Assembly (NCBI GenBank): GCA_007124105.1
Contig: SLFT01000540.1
Span: forward strand, 1-5,672
Source: Candidatus Hydrogenedentota bacterium
GTDB taxonomy: Bacteria > Hydrogenedentota > Hydrogenedentia > Hydrogenedentales > CAITNO01
Length of the DNA stretch: 5,672 nt
Reading direction: 5' to 3'
The translations under genes were made by a program, and so were the position numbers. This document shows, piece after piece, positions 1 to 5,216 of the stretch. Position 1 is the first letter of the stretch. Each line of letters starts with the position of its first letter. The notes under the pieces are model-generated. The model ran no database searches, had not been told where the DNA came from, and worked only from the letters and a program-made list of their open reading frames with translations.

Positions 1-130
1 GGAGCAGGGATGGGATAAGCACGTCGGCGGGCGGATCATTAGGCTGTCCGGTAACAATCTGCATTTTTAGGCTGAAGTTCTGCAAATTGGGCAAGACCGC
101 ATGCAGCGCGGTTGCAATATGACCAATCAT
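1..130 (-). CDS. C-terminal continuation of the ABC-2 permease, downstream of an in-frame TAA (partial)
   Basis: The minus-strand frame stays open from just after the TAA at 143-145 to the window edge. The first ATG after the stop is at 128-130, giving 43 residues starting MIGHIATALHAVLPNLQNF. The LPNLQNF segment followed by a K-x-Q-I-V-x-G stretch resembles what ABC-2 permeases of this type carry after their fifth membrane helix (LPNLE-F-L-K, then a short loop before the last helix). It lies in exactly the same frame as the 205-codon permease ORF upstream, only four codons separating the stop from this ATG. No Shine-Dalgarno sequence precedes the ATG, so independent translation is doubtful. 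I read it as the separated end of the same gene, either because of a real nonsense mutation or a base error. The final membrane helix would lie beyond the left edge. Confidence 0.6.
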   Translation of the reverse strand, partial: MIGHIATALHAVLPNLQNFSLKMQIVTGQPNDPPADVLIPSLL

Positions 131-142
131 ACTGTCAAGAAA

Positions 143-760
143 TTAGCCTGTCTGCCCGGAGCGATGTTCTACATCCTTCAGGTATTCCGTTAGATTACCC
201 GTGATATAGATAAACAACCCGCCGAGAATGGGAACCAGCGAGGTCGTGGCAGCGCAGGAAATGGCAAAAGTGAAGGCGGATACTATCAAGAACTCAAAAT
301 AGGTGAGCAGGATGCTCCACAGCAATAAAGTCGGCATGACGCCTTCGCGCAGATACAACGCCATAAAGAACAGGCCGCCCATCAGCGCCAGATTCACGAT
401 AATGATAAACTGTGCCCCCAAGAATTTCCCCAACAGGTACTGCATACGTCCGACCGGCTTTGAAAGGACCGTGTAGATAACCTTGTTCTCGATCTCGTTA
501 GGCACCGTTGACGCTGAAATATACACAGCGATAAGAACGCCAAAAATTGCGATGGCTGAAACGCAAATGTCTTTGATCAGCTTGAGATCAACATCGGTTG
601 CAGCGGAAGGGTCCAAGAACGACGCGATAAAGCTGGAACCGAAAATAACCAGTAAACTAAGCACCAGAAATCCTATCAACAGTTTTCGGCGCATACCTTC
701 TCGGTAAGTGTACAAGGCGATATAAAAGGGACCACGAAAATAAGATGTTATTGCGTTCAT
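143..760 (-). CDS. ABC-2 type transporter permease, prematurely terminated
   Basis: Inner-membrane subunit of an ABC exporter, predicted to pair with the ATPase encoded just upstream; the substrate cannot be told. The 205 residues hold about five hydrophobic helices (roughly 27-49, 65-84, 109-137, 144-170 and 172-189). The cytoplasmic loop after helix 2 carries the family hallmark: VPNEIENKVIYTVLSKPVGR, then a Y-LLGKFLG stretch (residues about 86-115), as in NosY-like/ABC-2 permeases. The ATG at 760 is preceded by GGAG (769-772) with 8 nt spacing, and lies 4 nt after the ATPase stop, so the two genes are co-translated. Family members are usually about 250-300 aa with a sixth helix. This ORF stops at a TAA after SGQTG, in the loop before the expected last helix, while the frame continues downstream with matching sequence. 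The truncated form would probably not be a normal permease. Confidence 0.85.
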   Translation of the reverse strand: MNAITSYFRGPFYIALYTYREGMRRKLLIGFLVLSLLVIFGSSFIASFLDPSAATDVDLKLIKDICVSAIAIFGVLIAVYISASTVPNEIENKVIYTVLSKPVGRMQYLLGKFLGAQFIIIVNLALMGGLFFMALYLREGVMPTLLLWSILLTYFEFLIVSAFTFAISCAATTSLVPILGGLFIYITGNLTEYLKDVEHRSGQTG

Positions 761-764
761 AAGG

Positions 765-1706
765 TTAACTCCGGGCGGCTTCTGCGGCGCCGACTACGCG
801 TACAAACAGTTCTTCAAGGGTTTCACGGCGCGGGGTCACACTGTGTAACTGGAGAGACTTGGTTTTACATAAATCAATCACATCGAAAATGGACAAGGAA
901 CCGCCAACCCGCAGCTGCGCGCGCGCGCCTGTGCGGTCTTCAATGGCGACGCCCAGCGCTTTTATTTCTTCGGCAATCGCGTCATTGAGCCCGTCAACAT
1001 CAACGGTCATCTCACGCTTGATCAGTAATTCGTCCATGGAACCAATAGTCTGCAAGACGCCGTTAAACAAAATGCCAACGCGGTCGCTCATAAGTTCCAC
1101 TTCAAGCAGTTCATGACTTGATATGAGCAATGTCTTTCCCTGGTCGCGCAGGCGCAACAGGATATCACGGATTTCCTTGCGCGCAATGGGATCGAGACCG
1201 GTTGTCGGTTCGTCAAGAATAAGAATGCGCGGGTCACTTATAAGCGCCTGGGCCAGGCCTATGCGCTGTCGCATACCTTTCGAATAGCCGCGCAACATGC
1301 GTTTGCGCGCGTGTTGCATTCCCACCATATCCAGCGTGGTGTCAATACGTCGTTTCAGGTCAGCGCCGCCCAAACCATACAACTTCCCATAATATGAAAG
1401 AATTTCCTCGCCGCGCAGGAAATCAGGATAGTACGCCCCTTCCGGCAGATAACCGATGTCCTTCTTGACCGCAGCGGAACTGATAGCGCGACTTCCCAAA
1501 ATTTCAATAACGCCCACCGTGGGAAATATCAACCCTAACAGCATTTTTATGGTTGTGGTTTTTCCCGAGCCGTTTGGTCCGAGATATCCAAAAATCTCGC
1601 CCTCGCGAATCTCGATGGAGAGGTCTTTCAAAGCATGGACATCCTGACCACGCAAAGCACCCTCGTATATTTTTGTTAGGTTTGAAGTATAAATGGCGGT
1701 TGACAC
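765..1706 (-). CDS. ABC transporter ATP-binding protein (NatA/CcmA-type)
   Basis: Cytoplasmic ATPase subunit that powers an ABC-2 exporter. The 313 residues contain Walker A GPNGSGKT (43-50) and GYLPE (85-89) in the Q-loop position, where this subfamily commonly has Glu rather than Gln. They also contain signature YSKGMRQR (141-148), Walker B ILILDEP (161-167), D-loop TGLDP (169-173) and switch His in SSHEL (about 198). The roughly 90-residue tail after the nucleotide-binding domain (about 225-313), ending with ETLEELFVRVV, is typical of exporter ATPases paired with a separate ABC-2 permease. Start: GTG at 1706, with AAGG about 10 nt upstream (1717-1720). There is no ATG nearby in frame and a TGA closes the frame upstream. 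All catalytic motifs are intact, unlike the partner permease gene. It follows a roughly 550-bp gap, so it probably has its own promoter. Substrate unknown. Confidence 0.95.
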   Translation of the reverse strand: MSTAIYTSNLTKIYEGALRGQDVHALKDLSIEIREGEIFGYLGPNGSGKTTTIKMLLGLIFPTVGVIEILGSRAISSAAVKKDIGYLPEGAYYPDFLRGEEILSYYGKLYGLGGADLKRRIDTTLDMVGMQHARKRMLRGYSKGMRQRIGLAQALISDPRILILDEPTTGLDPIARKEIRDILLRLRDQGKTLLISSHELLEVELMSDRVGILFNGVLQTIGSMDELLIKREMTVDVDGLNDAIAEEIKALGVAIEDRTGARAQLRVGGSLSIFDVIDLCKTKSLQLHSVTPRRETLEELFVRVVGAAEAARS

Positions 1707-1794
1707 GTGTTGCTGACCTTTCCGATTACCGTGTGTAAGGACACTGACTCACGTCACACAGATGTGAGAGATGCCCGGGAAGCGTCGGTGATGC

Positions 1795-1877
1795 GCGGCC
1801 CGGTAAGTATCCACGAAACCAGTTGTCCGGCAGAAATGCCGCATTGTCCCAAGTGTAACTACGCATTGTCGGGCCGC
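1795..1877. repeat. 8-bp inverted repeat enclosing a tetraloop hairpin
   Basis: GCGGCCCG at 1795-1802 is perfectly complementary to CGGGCCGC at 1870-1877. Inside lies a second perfect stem, CGGCA (1828-1832) with TGCCG (1837-1841). Its four-base loop reads GAAA on the plus strand, a GNRA tetraloop, and TTTC on the minus strand. The arrangement could be a folded leader of the ABC ATPase transcript, or an RNA from the plus strand, where the GNRA loop would be stabilising. The inner span also holds TTGTC direct repeats, so a DNA-binding role is an alternative. I do not recognise it as a known RNA family. Confidence 0.3.
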
Positions 1878-1886
1878 AAACGACAA
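1866..1886. promoter_or_regulatory. Operator-like inverted repeat TTGTCG-N9-CGACAA with extra half-sites
   Basis: TTGTCG (1866-1871) and CGACAA (1881-1886) form a perfect 6-bp inverted repeat with a 9-bp spacer, a size suited to a dimeric helix-turn-helix regulator. Two further TTGTCC half-sites stand in direct orientation at 1823-1828 and 1844-1849, so successive half-sites begin 21 and 22 bp apart, close to two helical turns. The repeat sits just downstream of a possible minus-strand -10 box (1889-1894), where a bound repressor would block the ABC operon. The regulator is not in the window and the site is a pattern call only. Confidence 0.25.
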
Positions 1887-1888
1887 TC

Positions 1889-1917
1889 ATAGTACCAAAA
1901 TCAGCGGCGCTATTCCA
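1889..1917 (-). promoter_or_regulatory. Weak candidate promoter for the ABC transporter operon
   Basis: Read on the minus strand, TGG-TACTAT (hexamer at 1889-1894) gives an extended -10 with four of six consensus bases. It lies 17 bp after TGGAAT (1912-1917), which matches the -35 consensus at only three positions. The predicted start would be near 1882, leaving a leader of about 175 nt before the ATPase GTG. A second -10-like TATAAA at 1941-1946 has no good -35. Placement in the AT-richer part of the gap supports a promoter somewhere here, but the exact site is uncertain. Confidence 0.2.
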
Positions 1918-2087
1918 GAAAATTTTAGAATGGCAACCTTTTTATATGGCATGAACCATTTTGTTTACTAGACGGCGAGTCATAGGATCACAGGGCTTAT
2001 TTCCATGAAAGCATTACAAACGCTCCCAGACAAATTATGTAACGCGACGTTCCTAACAACAGTTGACCATAGCCAGCCGTCACAGGT

Positions 2088-2183
2088 TCAACACGCGTGA
2101 CAAGAAAAGAGAGAGACCACGGACAATATCAGCAGCAGCGCTACAGTATCTGGCTGGCGTCCCCGAATAATAATAAAACGCAT
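2088..2183 (-). CDS. Possible 31-aa hydrophobic small protein
   Basis: An ATG at 2183 preceded by GGAAG (2190-2194) with 6 nt spacing opens a 31-codon frame. It has a basic start (MRFIIIRGRQ), then a hydrophobic run TVALLLILSVVSLFSC and a HAC end before TGA. This is the layout of a small single-pass membrane peptide or of a signal peptide; LFSC is near a lipobox but has Phe at -2, and only two codons follow the Ala of HAC's first two residues before the end, so no mature lipoprotein would remain. It lies about 80 nt after the stop of the large membrane-protein gene on the same strand. It could also be a chance ORF or the decayed start of a longer exported protein. No homologue recognised. Confidence 0.25.
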   Translation of the reverse strand: MRFIIIRGRQPDTVALLLILSVVSLFSCHAC

Positions 2184-2260
2184 GTACTTCTTCCGACACA
2201 ACAACTGCTTTTTTATAGCGACCTTCGAGGCCGTAAACAAGGTTCACAGTATCCGCGGTC

Positions 2261-4591
2261 CTACGGCGCCACAAAATCAACAGGCGCCAGCGGCAGTCTG
2301 TCGCCCGCCTGCAATATCAACAGGCGCTCTTCGTTCGATATAACAAGTTTCTTTGTGTCTCTGTTGTATTCCTGCGCTTTCCATGGGCCTACTATTTCGT
2401 CGCCAAGACGGAATACCAGGCTCTCAACGCGTCCATCTGGATAGTTCAGGGTGCCACGAAACCGAGGCTCTGTATCTTCGCCATGCACGACACCTTGCAT
2501 CGCAAAAAGAATCATTGGAACCACCGGCCCTTTATTTTCCGAGAGAGGCGCTTCTCCCTGTTCCCCGTCGCGAAACTCTTCCGGCTGTTTATCGTTGTCT
2601 AAAGGTTCTCTCGCTTCTTCGCTTTCCTCGGCCTCAACCTCTACCAGGGTTTCATCTTCCCGCGCATCAGTGGAAATCGTCCGGTCAACAGCCCCGTCAA
2701 CTTCGCTGTATAAGTCAAAGGTGAGCGGTGCTGTTCGCGGCGCAATTGTATGCGCAAAAGCAATAAACGCGCCGCTGAATATGGCACACAATAAAATGAG
2801 TATTACAACAAGCGTCCGGGCAAGCCCCCAACGGCGCAATCCGTTACCAGCGGCTATACCCACGCCCACGCCTGCACAAGCGGCGCCGACAACCAGTACC
2901 CATGCGCGCACACTCGAAACTCTTACCGGACAGAAATAATCCTCTTCCACTACTTCAAGAAGATACACGTCCCCAGCGGCGCGTAAGAACAAGAAATATG
3001 CAAGAAACGCCAGCTGTATTGCCCAGGCCAGCGCGATTACCGGGCCACGCACAATGTGATTGACAAGTGCGGAAGATGTTGCTATACATATAATGCCGCA
3101 TGTCAAGAGAAGGCCAAATTCATCCACACCGCTTCTACCCGTATCCGAAAACAACAATAAACCGATGATAATCAACATAGCAGCGATTAAGAGGAATGGC
3201 GCATCAACGCTTGTACGCCTTTTTCCAATGGCCCCGCCCAGTCGCTTCACCAGTGTGGATGTGGCTTCGGGAACTTCGGGAGATGCGTTGGCGCTTAACG
3301 TCTTACGGATCAACTCTTTCTCGCGCATAAGAACTGTTTCGACCTGCTGTATGTAGGCAAGTGTATCACGCCGTTTACGTTGGTTTGCTCCCTCCCTTTC
3401 CCACCGGGCGACCATATCACTCTTGTAGGCATTGGTTACTTTCAGGTCGTTTGTACAATCAAACAAAAGCTGCTCAAGGCGTTCGCGACAGAAGCGCATG
3501 AGCGCAGTATTCCGCGTCAACGCCGCTTCCGTCTCGGCGGTTCCTTCCTGTACTGTCATGGCGGGGAAGTTCTTTTCGGCAGCCATAATTTCCCACGCCG
3601 CTTTCCGCCGCTCAAGAGTGCTCCGCATCCGCAACGCATCCCGCAACTCATTGCCAAAGACAAGAAAGAGAGGCGTATCCGGCGGCGGCTTCACAGGCTC
3701 TGGTATGTCTATATGAAATGCATATTCATCAAAAGATTCCAAGGTGACATCCGCTGTGCCGCCCGCCATATTGGGTTCGTTAACGTTGCGCCAGGCCATC
3801 AGGTTATGATGATGGCGTCTCAAGCTTTCCCGCCGCGTACGCAGGTCCGATACCCGCGTCAAATATTGCCGTAAATCCAGTTCGCCGGCACGCAGCGAAA
3901 CGTTAAGCCTAACGATGTCTTCGTCCACATCACGCAATTGCGTTTCGGTATCTCGTTGATGGGTTGCAAGTCTGTCTGCCAGTTTCACCCATGTACGCTG
4001 TAACGCTCGTTCGTACGCATCAAGAACGGGTCCACATGAATCCATTTCACCGCCATCCACTGCCGCTTGGATTCGCCTCCGCAATTCTGCCCGGTAACCA
4101 CACAACAAGCGCAAAGGTTCCAATAAATCTAAAGGAACCTGTACCGGTCTGGCGCCCGTCCCGTCTTCTTGTGAATCTGAAGCCCTTCCGCCACTGTCAT
4201 TGTCTTGTGACGCCGATTTTTTCTGTCCGTCTTTTTCGGGAATCAGCGTCTCAACCTCCTCGGCATCGGGAATATATTCCACCTTTGAAAGGCGCGTCAC
4301 ATCCAGACCTGTCACAGGTTGAAACGTAGCGGATGAAACAGGAGCATGCCCTTTTTCGGCAACCGATTCGGCGGGATAACGTTGGAATTGACCAGGCCTG
4401 CGCAACAGTTGGGGATGCGCCGCCAAGTACACATGTCGTGCCGCGCCGAGCGCCTCGTATTTATCTGGAACAAACCATTTCAGGTGGCACGCGACACATT
4501 TTGCTGGACGTCCATACATTTCAGGGGTGACGCGCATTTTCTGCCCACACAAACAAACAACGCGCAGTTCTTTATGATTTTTGTCTGTCAT
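2261..4591 (-). CDS. Unrecognised 776-aa zinc-ribbon, coiled-coil, five-TM membrane protein
   Basis: I do not recognise the family. Counting from the ATG at 4591, an N-terminal zinc ribbon has Cys13-x-Cys15 and Cys32-x2-Cys35 (CLCGQKMRV...KCVACHLKW). A polar acidic linker follows (about 118-148), then two long, charged, largely helical segments (about 154-269 and 312-439) that could form coiled coils. Five hydrophobic helices follow (about 463-481, 492-513, 517-539, 561-584, 591-616), then a strongly acidic linker (about 640-685). The small C-terminal domain (about 689-769) contains FRLGDEIVGPWKAQEYN, resembling the beta-sheet domains of PilP/GspC-type proteins. With five helices the N-terminus would be cytoplasmic and the C-terminal domain periplasmic. 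Start: a GTG at 4609 would add six residues (MIKHCC); neither start has a good ribosome site, and I prefer the ATG because the extension looks non-conserved. A role linking a cytoplasmic scaffold to the envelope is inference. Confidence 0.85.
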   Translation of the reverse strand: MTDKNHKELRVVCLCGQKMRVTPEMYGRPAKCVACHLKWFVPDKYEALGAARHVYLAAHPQLLRRPGQFQRYPAESVAEKGHAPVSSATFQPVTGLDVTRLSKVEYIPDAEEVETLIPEKDGQKKSASQDNDSGGRASDSQEDGTGARPVQVPLDLLEPLRLLCGYRAELRRRIQAAVDGGEMDSCGPVLDAYERALQRTWVKLADRLATHQRDTETQLRDVDEDIVRLNVSLRAGELDLRQYLTRVSDLRTRRESLRRHHHNLMAWRNVNEPNMAGGTADVTLESFDEYAFHIDIPEPVKPPPDTPLFLVFGNELRDALRMRSTLERRKAAWEIMAAEKNFPAMTVQEGTAETEAALTRNTALMRFCRERLEQLLFDCTNDLKVTNAYKSDMVARWEREGANQRKRRDTLAYIQQVETVLMREKELIRKTLSANASPEVPEATSTLVKRLGGAIGKRRTSVDAPFLLIAAMLIIIGLLLFSDTGRSGVDEFGLLLTCGIICIATSSALVNHIVRGPVIALAWAIQLAFLAYFLFLRAAGDVYLLEVVEEDYFCPVRVSSVRAWVLVVGAACAGVGVGIAAGNGLRRWGLARTLVVILILLCAIFSGAFIAFAHTIAPRTAPLTFDLYSEVDGAVDRTISTDAREDETLVEVEAEESEEAREPLDNDKQPEEFRDGEQGEAPLSENKGPVVPMILFAMQGVVHGEDTEPRFRGTLNYPDGRVESLVFRLGDEIVGPWKAQEYNRDTKKLVISNEERLLILQAGDRLPLAPVDFVAP

Positions 4592-4605
4592 ACAGCAATG
4601 CTTAA

Positions 4606-4707
4606 TCACACCCTGGTTGTAATGCTTTGTATCTCCTCAGCAAGTGGTCTTGCGGCTGAAAACCCAATAAGAAAATCCTGGGCGACGAAGCGAGACGCCA
4701 TACGCAT
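4606..4707 (-). CDS. Doubtful 33-codon ORF before the zinc-ribbon gene
   Basis: An ATG at 4707 with GGAG (4716-4719) 8 nt upstream opens MRMASRFVAQDFLIGFSAAR and ends at a TGA (4606-4608) that overlaps the alternative GTG start (4607-4609) of the large gene as GTGA, a layout typical of translational coupling. If real, it could be a leader peptide coupling translation to the downstream gene. The same frame extends upstream into the 3' end of the FtsB-like gene without a better start, and a second frame (ATG near 4727, ending at 4602) is open over the same stretch. I therefore regard this as possibly chance. No homologue recognised. Confidence 0.15.
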   Translation of the reverse strand: MRMASRFVAQDFLIGFSAARPLAEEIQSITTRV

Positions 4708-4783
4708 TTCCACATCTCCGGCATGCGAAACAGCGCTTTGACCAAGGGTGAAACATCCGCAATACACTGACGGCCAATCCAAA

Positions 4784-5170
4784 CTATTGCCGCGCTTCAG
4801 ATTCAGGAGAAAAAGGCTGCTCATCAACAGTGATAGGCGCAATACGCGAATCAGGCGCGGGCCCATCACGCCAGAATGAATCCTCTTCTTCAATACGGAA
4901 TACAATTTCGCCATCACGTGTCAATCGCCGGATACGTCGAATAGCCGCTTCTATTTCAACTGGGTCTGTTTCCAATCTCTCGATACGGCTTTTCGCTTCT
5001 TCAACCCGTGTTTTCAGCGCCTCAATTTCTGTTCTTACCGCCTCGAGCTGCTCTTCGTTCCGCCGGAATTCAACGTAGCGCATGTGGATGTCGCGTTGTT
5101 GGGCATAGCCATAGCCCACAGCCACAACAAGCACAACCCCCAATAACCATAAGAAAAGTTCTCTGCGCAT
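4784..5170 (-). CDS. ftsB: FtsB/DivIC-family septum formation initiator protein
   Basis: Bitopic inner-membrane protein of the divisome; FtsB-family proteins form a complex with FtsL and FtsQ and help activate septal peptidoglycan synthesis. The 128 residues show a short cytoplasmic start (MRREL), one TM helix (about 5-23), then a periplasmic coiled coil (about 27-68) with regular hydrophobic spacing. The family's end motif follows: a D-P-x-x-I-E element with an Arg-rich helix and then DGEIVFRIEE (about 69-95), matching the DPEYIEEIARE...GE.V.R pattern. A roughly 33-residue acidic, Pro-containing tail (96-128) makes it longer than the usual 90-105 aa. It lies 46 nt after the enolase stop, a common neighbour of ftsB. 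The ATG at 5170 has only a weak GGA upstream (5 nt spacing). The symbol is assigned on family and context; DivIC-like naming would be equally fair. Confidence 0.85.
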   Translation of the reverse strand: MRRELFLWLLGVVLVVAVGYGYAQQRDIHMRYVEFRRNEEQLEAVRTEIEALKTRVEEAKSRIERLETDPVEIEAAIRRIRRLTRDGEIVFRIEEEDSFWRDGPAPDSRIAPITVDEQPFSPESEARQ

Positions 5171-5181
5171 AAGAATCCGGC

Positions 5182-5206
5182 GGGGAAGGCGCGAAGCGCC
5201 TCCCCC
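5182..5206 (-). promoter_or_regulatory. Strong GC-rich hairpin between enolase and ftsB
   Basis: Read on the minus strand, an 11-base arm (5196-5206), a 3-base loop TTC and an 11-base arm (5182-5192) form a complete stem with ten Watson-Crick pairs and one G-U wobble. It starts 10 nt after the enolase stop and ends 11 nt before the ftsB ATG. No run of U follows (the next bases are CGCCGGATTCTT), so it is not a standard intrinsic terminator. A stabilising element for the 3' end of enolase mRNA, or a structure that lowers ftsB translation by crowding its weak ribosome site, fits better. Confidence 0.5.
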
Positions 5207-5216
5207 ACTCTATCCC

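Larger units (their letters stand above)
1707..2260. other. 554-bp intergenic region upstream of the ABC genes
   Basis: This gap separates the stop of the large membrane-protein gene from the GTG of the ABC ATPase. It has no long coding frame on either strand and stop codons are frequent. The part around 1890-1990 is AT-richer than its surroundings, as expected for a promoter region. It contains a 31-codon ORF with a fair ribosome site (2088-2183), several TTGTC motifs including a perfect inverted repeat (1866-1886), an 8-bp inverted repeat enclosing a small hairpin (1795-1877), and a TCACA-N4-TGTGA palindrome (1754-1767). I see no tRNA, known riboswitch or intrinsic terminator with a U-tract. 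Confidence 0.6.

Noticed and set aside
903..930. GC-alternating tract (GCGCGCGCGC) within the ATPase gene
   Set aside because: It encodes Gly-Ala-Arg-Ala in the ATPase tail and is adequately explained by coding; too short to call a functional Z-DNA or repeat element.
1754..1767. TCACA-N4-TGTGA palindrome resembling CRP half-sites
   Set aside because: CRP sites have the opposite order (TGTGA-N6-TCACA) and the spacer differs; 5-bp arms are easily found by chance.
2079..2101. GTCAC...GTGAC inverted repeat as a possible terminator after the large gene
   Set aside because: Only 5 bp of stem with a 13-base loop and no U-tract on the minus strand.
2080..2280. 66-codon minus-strand frame starting at a TTG inside the end of the large gene
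   Set aside because: TTG start without a ribosome site, overlap with the 3' end of the real gene, and no recognisable domain; the 31-codon ORF in another frame of the same stretch is better supported.
2353..4530. Several plus-strand frames of 65-164 codons opposite the large gene
   Set aside because: They mirror the coding frame of the minus-strand gene, have low-complexity Arg/Ser/Pro-rich composition and show no domains.
4708..4917. Extension of the small minus-strand frame upstream into the FtsB-like gene (103 codons in total)
   Set aside because: This part overlaps the FtsB-like C-terminus out of frame and looks like shadow coding; no ribosome site or family resemblance supports a start at 4917.
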